From the NCBI GenBank assembly GCA_011037195.1, contig JAAEAF010014516.1, positions 100,340 through 164,339 on the forward strand: a stretch of 64,000 nucleotides of DNA. The letters run 5' to 3'. The notes beneath the pieces were generated by a model. That model was not told the DNA's origin and did not search any database. It worked only from the letters and a program-made list of their open reading frames with translations. The position numbers and the translations under genes were made by a program. This stretch comes from Triatoma infestans. Taxonomy: Eukaryota; Arthropoda; Insecta; Hemiptera; Reduviidae. Shown here one piece after another: positions 56,356-64,000 of the stretch (position 1 is its first letter; the number at the start of each line of letters is the position of its first letter).

Positions 56356-57284
56356 AATGTGTAACATAACATCAATTTCAATGTGAAGTTTGTATTTTCG
56401 ATAATCTTATTATAATACTAAAACAACTTAATCCTGATAGGTTTTATACTATGTTATTGCTCTTGTAGCATCACAGCTAAACAGGGCGGCGTTTCTTTGA
56501 CTGTTTTTATTTGTAATGATTAGAAAATAAAGTTTAATTTTATAACAGGGCAAAATTTTTATCCCATTTACCGTGAGAATTTGTATTGACTATTTTAAAA
56601 AAAATTAAATTTTTAAAACTCCATTTAACAATAACTACAATAAAATTTGACATTTACAATTTTGTAAACTGCAGTAACAGAAAGTTGTGTGCGAGTGTTT
56701 CGCACCAGTTTTTTTTTTAATAAAATTTCTTTTTCTTAAACATATAAAAAACTGCATGAAATTATTGACCAATCCTGCAATGGAATTATTATTTATCTGC
56801 AATGGAACTAATTTCAGAAAATATTTCATTGTAGTGTGCGCAGTTTTTTTTTCCTTTTTTGTACAACACTGAGTCACTAAGGTATAATGACTTATTATAC
56901 AAACAATTGATTGTTAAAATTATTTATTTTTATACCAGGAAAAAACAAAAAAAAACTAAATTATTGTGTCCTTCAACCTTAGAATATGAACGCAGTCATA
57001 AAAAGATATTATATAGAATAATTGGTACCAGAATGAAGGTCATTGGCTGCATTTTTTGCTATGTACCTAATAATGATGATGTATGAATTGTATTGCAAAC
57101 TATGTTGGAACTAGTAAAACTTAACAACAGTTTATTGCTTATGATAAATATATAAAAAAAGTCAAACTTTTTATAGACACACACACACACACACACACAC
57201 AAAGCACATATATGTATATAATGTGTAATATAGTGTGTGAAAGAGTGCAAACTAACTCAAAAACAAAAAGGCGAGAAAATTTAA
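56356..57284. other. AT-rich stretch with a family B end and a CA microsatellite
   Basis: AAGTTGTGTGCGAGTGTTTC, GCACCAGTTTTTTTTT (56681-56717) is a minus-strand family B 5' end. A (CA)n tract lies at about 57177-57202. No gene is supported. Confidence 0.45.
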
Positions 57285-57545
57285 TCTGTCTCTATATTCC
57301 GTTTAGGCTAACATGTATCCGACCCGAAATTGTGGTTAAAACTCGTTTGAAAATTTCATTTATGAAAGGGTGGGATCATGTTTTCCTCTTTAAGTGTTAT
57401 TTCAGTTTATTATATCATTCTATCATCTACAAAATATTAATTACAATGAAATAGGTGCGAAAATTCCAAATTTAAAGCAAATTACCTCACCGGAAGTGCG
57501 AAATTACTGAACAGGTTTTTCAGTTTTCTGCCATTTCCTCCATAA
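57285..57545 (-). mobile_element. Family B remnant, minus strand
   Basis: ATATTCCGTTTAGGCTAACA, GGGTGGGATCATGTTTTCCT, CAGTTTATTATATCATTCTA, CCTCACCGGAAGTGCG and TGAACAGGTTTTTCAGTTTT keep the family order in reverse, with large internal deletions. Confidence 0.5.
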
Positions 57546-57861
57546 AAACACCGACATTGTTTTATTACAATTTACGTAGTTATAATTAACAAACTTTCTT
57601 CATACTTATAATTTTTATTAAATATTGATAGTCTTCAATATTTTTTTGAGGGAGCGCGACCTTCCAGGCCCTAAAGAAAATCTCTAAAATCAATTTTCTT
57701 GTCAAAAAAATTTTCAAACTAAAGTGATATCTCTGTAAGTATAGTTAGTATCCCAAATTTAAAGAAACTCTTAATATTTACAGAGCAAATCATTGAAAAC
57801 TGAAAAACAACTGTTCAGTGATGTTATGTTAGATTGTCAAAGGGGATATTGCACTGAAAGA

Positions 57862-58075
57862 TCTATTGTGCTCCCCGGAGCCTTCTCAGTCGGCCTTCGA
57901 CAACACTCTTCAGCACCTTCAGCTCTAGACTAGACAACACTGCCTTTCTCCCTGGAAAGTGAGCTGTAGGGGCTTCTAGGAAGAAATAAATCTAAGGACA
58001 GCATGCTGGATTTGAACCCGGAACCTCCGCGTTGCTAGTCCAATGCGCTACCATTGTGCTAATCCCTTCGCTTAC
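57862..58075 (-). mobile_element. Family C SINE joined to segment E
   Basis: ATTGTGCTCCCCGGAGCCTT begins the plus-strand view, matching 17306. It ends with GAACCTCCGCGTTGCTAGTC, CAATGCGCTACCATTGTGCT and AATCCCTTCGCTTACGCCCA. It shares the exact C-E junction with 17.3-17.7 kb and so is a duplicate of the same composite unit. The A-box is mutated (AGCACAATGG on the minus strand). Confidence 0.75.
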
Positions 58076-58720
58076 GCCCATTAACTAGAGACAGAGACCC
58101 TAGTTTGTGTACTGTGTTTGTCCTTGTCTGTAAAAGAGTAGAGTGAATGCAGTTTAAGTGTATTATGAACTGTTCTGACGAAGTGAATGGAGTACTGAGC
58201 TGTGTTAAACCCGTGGAAGCGCCCGCTCCAGTGGTATCGCCGCCCCGGACAAAAAGACAAAGTGCCGCTCCTTAAGAATATATATATATTTTTTAAGCGA
58301 GTCTATTATGTTCAAACACAAGCTGAAGTAGCGCTTTGCTCGCGTGCTAATGCTATCCTGTTCAGTATTCTGTATTCTATTCTGTATAGTATCTGCATGT
58401 TCAAACAAGTTCAAGCATCGACCCTTACAAATTCTGCTTTAAGTTTTCAATAATAGTGTAAATATTTTTATCTTTTAGACATAAACAATATAAACATGCT
58501 ACGCACTGCAAAATTTTAGCGAACGAAAAAATCGATATGTGAAATTTTCTATTAATTGAGCATTTAACACATCAATATTTTTCTCACACTTACAGCCAAA
58601 ATGGCACCCCTGGACATTTGTCCAGTTTAACAATTTATTTCATATTTGACATTTGTCCACGGGGCGGTGCCTTTGGGGTCGCTACTCCCCAAGTAATTGC
58701 ATGCCACAGATACCTCTTGC
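58076..58720 (-). repeat. Segment E, split by a family D insertion
   Basis: 58076-58207 aligns with 17508-17648 (CTAGTTTGTGTACTGTGTTT, AACTGTTCTGACGAAGTGAA). The sequence resumes at about 58676 with GGTCGCTACTCCCCAAGTAA and TTGCATGCCACAGATACC, matching 17668-17700. The uninterrupted copy at 17.6 kb provides the pre-insertion state. Confidence 0.65.
58218..58670 (-). mobile_element. Family D element, second copy, reverse orientation
   Basis: Starts AGCGCCCGCTCCAGTGGTAT, corresponding to the right end of the 40.3 kb copy. It runs through GTAGCGCTTTGCTCGCGTGC, ACGAAAAAATCGATATGTGA and CACTTACAGCCAAAATGGCA to a damaged end GGACATTTGTCCACGGGGCG. About 450 bp. The far terminus carries a local duplication of GACATTTGTCCA, and no clear TSD survives. 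Confidence 0.65.
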
Positions 58721-58739
58721 TGGCTTCAGTGATATCATA

Positions 58740-58990
58740 ATTCTAGTAAACCGATTTTCTTGAAATTCGAAATTTTTACAATACATTTTTTTAATTCCAA
58801 CTAATATTATATAGATGATAGTATCGTGAAATATAAATTGTTAAAAAATAAATAGAAAAATGTTTCAAATAAAAGTAAAGGCATTTTTTTCTGTGTAGTT
58901 AGCTTACAAAGTTTAAAGAAAATTGTTGGAGCCGTTTTACGAAAAAAATTCTGACAAAGAAAATTAAAATTCCGTTGAGTTTTTAAGAAG
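58740..58990 (+). mobile_element. Family B core fragment
   Basis: AGTAAACCGATTTTCTTGAA, ATTATATAGATGATAGTATC, AAATGTTTCAAATAAAAGTA, AAGTTTAAAGAAAATTGTTG and GAGCCGTTTTACG follow the family order. Both ends are lost. Confidence 0.55.
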
Positions 58991-60044
58991 CTATTGCTCA
59001 GTCACAATTATAGAAGACCCTTCGATGAAAACATTATTTTTTCGTAATTAAGATACCTCAAAAATGTATTTTTATTATTTACATATTCATTTACAGTAAG
59101 ATTGTTTACGATTTATATTATGCTGACTAGGCAGTTTCTTTTTAAATGAAAACATAATTACATTTGTGGTCCTAGTAACTTTTATTTTAAAGTAAAATTT
59201 CACTACAAAAGGTAACATTTATTACAATTTCTCAAGATTGTATGTATGCAGAACTTTAAAAAATAAAAATAAAAAAAAGTTGGAAAGTTTATTCTGTAAT
59301 AATGTAACTGTACAAAAAGAATGAAGCCAAAGTTGCGCAGTTTTCTTTTTAACTCCATAACTCTTAAAACATAACTTTAATGAAAAAATTTTTTTTTCTT
59401 CTCTTCTTCTTTATATTTACTCTTCTTTTTTTCTTGTATTGTTTTTAAAACCACAGAGGTTTTTGTATGGAACAGGATGATGACGGAAGAAAGAGTTTTG
59501 TAAGTATGAGTGGGGGAAACAGCAGAGAACAGCTTAATTACGATGTTTACACCTGGCGCCCGCCCTTTCTGTTTTTGATGATAGATAACATCAGTTGGCA
59601 GACGTAAAGAAAGTATATATATACTATGCTACAGGTCAGTCTGTCTAAACTTCTTTGCGCTAATGACTTAATTGTGAGTAAGGTCGTTTCAAAAACTAAA
59701 TTATTACTTTGTAATGAAGCAAGAGAAAAGTCTCCGGGTGAATTTTATAACCGAAAACAATACAGCTATTAAACAAGTAAATAATATAATATTATCACGT
59801 AGATCATTAAATTTTACCACACTGTTTCTAGATTTTTTTGTATAGATACAGCTGATTACTTAATTTATTTCACTATCTAATCACGAATTTAGTATAAAAC
59901 ATACGAAACAGTTTAGAATATTAACTTTAATTTGCCATAATTGGCAAAAAAGATAATATATCTGTTTACTTCGATTATTTACATTTTATTACACATTGTT
60001 ACAAAATTTAAATTTAACAATTTAATTAACGTATTTTTATCAGT
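58991..60044. other. AT-rich stretch, nothing recognised
   Basis: GTAAGTATGAGTGGGGGAAACAGC-type sequence at 59500-59600 (ACCTGGCGCCCGCCCTTTC) is more GC-rich than its surroundings but gives no open frame. The frame at 59941-60138 overlaps the start of a family A copy. Confidence 0.3.
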
Positions 60045-60275
60045 GATTTATTCCGAGAAAGCTTGCTTCATTTTGGGATCATCAACTATTTTCGGGTTAA
60101 TGGTCTTTTCAATTGTTAATGTTGTGAGATCTGAGTAGCACATAGATTATCATTTATGCTAGTCAATTATGTTACACTATCTATCCGTCATGATGATAAT
60201 GGCCGAGAGCTCAAACATGGTTGATCACCACAGAATGAAGCAGACTAATCATGGAAAAGGTCTTCTCAATCATCA
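60045..60275. mobile_element. Family A foldback element, old copy
   Basis: CCGAGAAAGCTTGCTTCATT, TTGGGATCATCAACTATTTT and CGGGTTAATGG parallel the left arm. TGGTTGATCACCACAGAATG, AAGCAGACTAATCATGG and AAAAGGTCTTCTCAAT parallel the right arm. The arms are heavily diverged and the spacer is unrelated. No TSD recovered. Confidence 0.5.
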
Positions 60276-60559
60276 TTTAATGTATTTCTTTGTTGAAAGG
60301 GGAATTTGAGAGTTTCCCTAATTGCTAAAAAAATCGAATGTAAAACATTTATACCACTTTATTTTACTTCATTTATAAAATTGATACATTTTCTTGGAAT
60401 TCGGACTTGGTATTGTAACATTTTTCTCTGAAGTAGCTACTGCCACTAGGCGCTGAGTGGATTAGTTTAGATAAAATAGTTTGTTTAACATAATAAGTTT
60501 CAAATAAAACACTTAAATCCACTGTTAAAATCAAAAAAAGTTCTCTTAGTTCACTTTTT

Positions 60560-60675
60560 ATTCACTTTTCACAATCGCGCACTCCGTTTGTAACAAAACT
60601 CTACTCACGCAAGCTGTTCTTCACTATTTATACCAGTGGAGAAGAGACTGGAAGATTCTAGAACATTCTAGAAGA
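60560..60675 (-). promoter_or_regulatory. Heat-shock promoter (HSE array + TATA + A-rich leader)
   Basis: Five perfect alternating pentamers GAA-ga-TTC-ta-GAA-ca-TTC-ta-GAA occupy 60651-60673, an ideal binding array for trimeric heat shock factor. On the minus strand TATAAATA (60632 down to 60625) follows 19 bases later. Transcription would start near 60600. The leader then reads TTTTGTTACAAACGGAGTGC, GCGATTGTGAAAAGTGAATA, AAAAGTGAACTAAGAGAACT, A-rich like hsp70 5' UTRs. No hsp reading frame follows: the first ATG downstream (near 60491) is closed within a few codons. Likely a promoter cut off from its gene, or the promoter of an unrecognised RNA. Confidence 0.7.
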
Positions 60676-60825
60676 ACCTAGAGCGCCCCGCTAGCGCTTC
60701 CCATAGGCCCCAAGGAGAACTTAAAGTGCCTGCTTTCTCTCCTAGATGCACTAGTGGCTGCGTTACACTATAGAAACTCCTTAACAGGTGATGGAGTATA
60801 CTTGGTTAGCATCCATGGCAGGTAT

Positions 60826-61023
60826 TTTTTTTTTTGGAGTCTTTTCAGCGCACTGCCGGCCTCTGGACAGTGTCCTCTCATTACAATCAATACTTTCCAT
60901 GACCGAGCAGTGAGCTGTGCAGGCTGCTGGAAGAGAAAATCTAAGGGCACCATTGCTGGATTCGAACCAGGGACTTCCGCGTTGCTAGTCTAGTGCGCTA
61001 CCACTGAGTTAATCCCTTTCCTT
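60826..61023 (-). mobile_element. Family C SINE with imperfect 12 bp TSD
   Basis: Minus strand: AAAGGGATTAACTCAGTGGT (A-box), AGCGCACTAGACTAGCAACG, CCTGGTTCGAATCC (B-box), the body, CGCTGAAAAGACTCC and an A-tail. ATGGCAGGTATT (60815-60826) and ATGGTAGGCATT (61024-61035) differ at two sites, consistent with an aged TSD; the 3' boundary overlaps it by one base. It sits 150 bp upstream of the heat-shock promoter. Confidence 0.8.
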
Positions 61024-61350
61024 ATGGTAGGCATTATATTAATGTGTTTACACCAGAAGGTAGTGCCAATAACTAAACACACTCAATAACATTTGGAATC
61101 TAGCGTCACAGTTACCTCAGAACCGTTAGATTAGATTCTAACGGGGGAATTGGCTCTTCAGCCACCGCGACACCCCAACGATCTATTGTGGCACCCCCTA
61201 GTTGGAGACCCTTCCCCGATCCTGTCCTTAACCGGACTGTGGAATTGGGGGGGGGCTCCCAGGTGGTCAATCCTGGGATGGCATTTGCCATCAGAGCACC
61301 CTCTCGAGTCCTGCTTGCCTTAAAAGACATAATAGGTCCGAGAGAGGGCC

Positions 61351-61653
61351 CTAGCTGAGGCTTCTTGGCACCAGCTTCTCTTTACCAAAGAGGCGGTACC
61401 TTAGCCAGACCAGCCCCTTGCATTGACATACCACGTGCAGCGCCGTCTCCTCTTCTTCCTGACGAAACCTACACAGCATATCCGATGCCAGGCCCGTGCG
61501 ATGCGTGTGCTTATTTAGTCTACAATGGCCAGTGAGAACGCCAACTGCTATCCTTATGGCCACCCGGCCTAATTGGGGCTATTCCGCAGTTAGCTTGGGC
61601 GAGTGGCTATGAATAAACGTTTTCGCCTGCCTCTGGCCTGAAGTTTTGACCCA
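61351..61653 (-). pseudogene. LINE C-terminal Cys/His region
   Basis: LGRVAIRIAVGVLTGHCRLN, KHTHRTGLASDMLCRFRQEE and EETALHVVCQCKGLVWLRYR give the usual G-H-C...C-x-x-C...H-x-x-C layout, except that the second Cys of the first pair reads Arg (CRFRQ for CRFCQ). This region is thought to bind nucleic acid. The frame is offset from the RNase H frame. Confidence 0.7.
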
Positions 61654-61708
61654 CTATTCCCGTGATCGGTCCTGCATCCATGCCTTGATGGAGGCAACTT
61701 GAGACGCC

Positions 61709-62431
61709 TCAGAACGGCTCCGGCCCGATAAGTGCTCTGATTGAACCCTCCCGGGCCAGGCGGTCCGCCGCCTCATTGCCTCTATAACCCGAGTGCCCAG
61801 GTACATAAACCAGCAAAACCTTATTATGGCTACTAATTTCCCTGAGTGCACCTAGGCAATCCCACACCAGCCTTGAGCTGATCTCCCACGAGTCAATTGC
61901 CCGCAGAGCAGCCTGGCTATCCGAAAAAATGATGACTCTGGAGTTATGCACTCCCCGTCTTCTTATTTCGGCGGCGCAGATAGTAATCGCGACTAGCTCC
62001 GCCTGAAAGACCGTGGCTAGTCTTCCCAGGATCATCGAGATATTACATCTCGGATGAGCCCCGTACACGCGGGCTCCTACTCCATCTTCCATCTTGGACC
62101 CATCCGTGCACCACATAGATTCGCCTGTAATTGGCGGCCCTTTCTTCCATGCCCCTCTGTGTAATATCAGGACTTTGAAGGGTTTTTGGAAGTCGTAACT
62201 AGGAGTCATTATATCCGTAGGCAGACCCAAAATCGGGTCCGCCTTCAACTCCTCCCATAGGTCTTGATAATCCCCAGTATGCCTGGGATAAAGGGGATTT
62301 GTCCTTGTTGCAGTCGTGCCACGACTGCTCTTGCAACGCCTTCGACGTAAATGAGGAGTGGCGGAAGGTTTAACAGGACCTCTAAGGCCGCAGTGGGGGT
62401 AGCCATCATAGCACCCGTCGTGCTCAGGCAA
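61709..62431 (-). pseudogene. LINE RNase H domain
   Basis: MWCTDGSKMEDGVGARVYG (first Asp), LATVFQAELVAITICAAEI (Glu), RVIIFSDSQAALRAIDSWEI (Asp) and VPGHSGYRGNEAADRLAREG (His and Asp) supply the full D-E-D-D set, so the domain is intact at the residue level. The role in the family is removal of RNA from the cDNA hybrid. Its RNase H type places the element among the I/LOA/R1 clades. It is cut from the RT by a frameshift near 62430. Confidence 0.8.
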
Positions 62432-62509
62432 GCCAGCCTTTGAACACTTCCGAGCGCTCCCGACCCCCCCATCTGCAAGTCTTTGTCCACCACACCACCG
62501 CCCCGTGGG

Positions 62510-63969
62510 TTACCATTGGTTCACCACACAGGTATACATCCACAGGGTCATCCTCGGGCTTAATCCCCAACTTTTACCGCATAGCCTCCTGCACCTACCC
62601 AAGGCGATTTTGGCTTTGTGTGCGGTTATATTAATATGGGAATTCCATGTCAGCCTTCGGTCAAAAATGACCCCCAAATATTTGGCTTCCATGGCAAAGG
62701 GGATCGCGACTCCTCCGAGCATTGGCTGTTGTAAGCCTTGTAAATTTCTCTTCCTTGTAAAAGGAACCACTTGAGTTTTGTGGGGATTGATGGAGAGACC
62801 CTCCGCTCTACACCATTTGTTCACAATATTGAGCGCCCCCTGAGTGCGCTCCGAGACGGTTACCGCGAACCGCCCCCTCACCACGATCGCCAGATCGTCC
62901 GCGAACCCTAGGCAATGAAAGCCTTCCGCGGTTAATTTGGTCAGGATGTCATCGGCTAACAACGTCCACAGCAATGGCGACAAAACGCCTCCCTGCGGAC
63001 AGCCTCTACTCACCCTGGCCACAAGAGATGAATTATCTATTGTGGCTATATTAGTCCTTCCCAATAGACTAGTCCTTATCAACTGACCAATCGTAGGGGG
63101 CGTGCCCCTTCTTATCAGTGCACCAACAAGAGACTCTTTTGTTTAAAGGCACCCTCTATATCCAAAAAGGTGACTACCGCAATTTCCTTGTCGTCAAGCG
63201 ACTTTTGGAGTAGCCTATTTAGGTCATCCAGCGCCAAGTCTACAGATTTCCCTGCCTGATAGGCATATTGGCGATTATTAAGAGGATTTATCCTCAAAAT
63301 CTCGTCCCTTATAAACCTGTCAATCATCCTCTCTATTGCCTTCAACAGAAAGGAGGACAGGCTTATTGGCCTAAACGACTTTGGCGTTTGATCTACCGTT
63401 CTCCCTACTTTCGGGAGGAACACGACCTTCACCTGTTGCCATTCTCTCGGTATGAATCCCCAGGCTAAACAGCCTCTAAAGATCCTACATAGGTGTGGTG
63501 TCAACACCTCCGCCGCCTTCTGCAGGAAGACGGGGTAAATTCCATCCACGCCTGGTGCTTTATAGGGCTTGAATCTTCCAATCGCCCATCTTACCCTATT
63601 CGGCTGTATGACGTGATTCGCGATTTTCCAATCCGCCCGACCAGGCCTTCTCAGCCCCTCAACCTCTGAAGGGGCCTCTCCATAAGAGGACCCTGGGAAA
63701 TGTGTGCTCATGAGCAACTCCAGCGACTCCTCTATCGAGTTAGTGTAGGTTCCGTCATCTTTCTTCAGGAACCCTACCCTGTCCGCAGTACCTTCCCTTG
63801 CTAGGATTCTGTGAATTCTCGCGCACTCCGAGGTGTCCGCTACGTCCTCACAGAATCTCCGCCAAGCTTTACGCTTGGCCTTCCTTATTTCAACGTTGTA
63901 CTGCGTCAGTACCCTTCTATACGATGCCCAGTCTTGGTTGATTTTGGCTTTGTTAAACAGCCTTCTCAC
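62510..63969 (-). pseudogene. LINE reverse transcriptase, frameshifted
   Basis: 63969-63115: KAPGVDGIYPVFLQKAAEVL, WQQVKVVFLPKVGRTVDQTP, SFRPISLSSFLLKAIERMID, NRQYAYQAGKSVDLALDDLN and VVTFLDIEGAF (motif A Asp). A one-base shift in the A/T run near 63140 throws the frame off; the correct frame resumes as TKESLVGALIRRGTPPTIGQ. 63082-62510: SRGCPQGGVLSPLLWTLLAD, HCLGFADDLAIVVRGRF (catalytic FADD intact) and KYLGVIFDRRLTWNSHINIT. A second shift near 62520 separates the next piece, MVTHGAVVWWTKT. The catalytic residues are all present; only the frame is broken. Confidence 0.85.
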
Positions 63970-64000
63970 CTCTCGCCTCCTTCTCTCGAGGTGATCGTTC

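Larger units (their letters stand above)
61100..64000 (-). mobile_element. LOA/R1/I-type LINE, runs off the right edge
   Basis: A minus-strand element whose 5' part (gag, endonuclease) lies beyond 64000. In order it holds the pre-RT region and RT (63969-62510), a post-RT thumb-like region (62493-62245), RNase H (62431-61709), a C-terminal Cys/His motif (61563-61351) and a 3' UTR (about 61330-61100). GC content is markedly higher than its surroundings. At least three frameshifts split the ORF. No poly(A) tail was identified at the 3' end. It is younger than most neighbours, judging by long intact stretches. Confidence 0.85.

Noticed and set aside
60300..60600. Heat-shock protein gene behind the HSE promoter
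   Set aside because: All frames on the minus strand close within a few codons, and no hsp70/hsp20 motif is visible.

Overview
The window reads as AT-rich, intron-bearing, transposon-dense arthropod DNA, most likely from an insect with a large genome. The evidence is the GT-AG exon structure, mariner, PIF/Harbinger and several APE-type non-LTR retrotransposons, tRNA-derived SINEs, and an arthropod-style heat-shock promoter (perfect HSE array, TATA box, A-rich leader). No bacterial operons, ribosome binding sites or true tRNA/rRNA genes are visible. The species cannot be fixed from sequence alone.

Only about 1 kb looks like host protein-coding sequence. At 335-530 (+) lies the last coding exon of a gene entering from the left edge. 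At 5244-7260 (-) three phase-compatible exons encode the C-terminal part, or possibly all, of a single-pass membrane protein. It has an acidic/proline-rich outer segment, one membrane helix and a ~150-residue tyrosine-rich tail, and I do not recognise the family. The two genes converge. A GC-richer stretch at 8738-9060 may be a 5' exon and promoter for the second gene. At 60.56-60.68 kb (-) there is a textbook heat-shock promoter with no heat-shock protein gene behind it.

The rest is layered mobile DNA. Family A is a foldback repeat at 3.8, 4.1, 10.6, 11.1, 16.5, 24.3, 29.0 and 60.1 kb. Its arms are self-complementary, copy lengths vary, and 9-13 bp target-site duplications (TSDs) are readable at three copies, with an approximate one at a fourth. 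Family B is a 700-900 bp repeat built from diverged modules that each end in ACTTCCGGTT, and it closes with a terminal hairpin; there are about 14 copies or pieces between 16 and 59 kb. Family C is a tRNA-derived SINE with about ten copies, several with clear TSDs; a second tRNA-like SINE is at 16.9 and 19.1 kb. Family D is a ~420 bp element with AGCGCCCG termini at 40.3 and 58.2 kb. DNA transposons are a PIF/Harbinger element (12.08-13.44 kb, TAA TSD), a second Harbinger remnant (27.0 kb), and two copies of one mariner lineage (21.05 kb, 37.5-39.1 kb); the larger mariner carries an internal triplication. Non-LTR remnants lie at 14.5, 21.8, 33.3, 35.7 (inside a family-B copy), 39.7, 42.3, 44.9-46.2 (RTE-like, 13 bp TSD), 52.8-54.1 and 61.1-64.0 kb (LOA/R1/I-like, running off the right edge). 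A 47 bp x 14 satellite occupies 46.29-46.95 kb.

No intact transposase or reverse transcriptase is present. Every readable element carries frameshifts, stops or damaged catalytic residues. The most unusual signals are the orphan heat-shock promoter, the foldback family with long TSDs, the modular family B that scatters ETS-like motifs, and the unrecognised membrane-protein gene.
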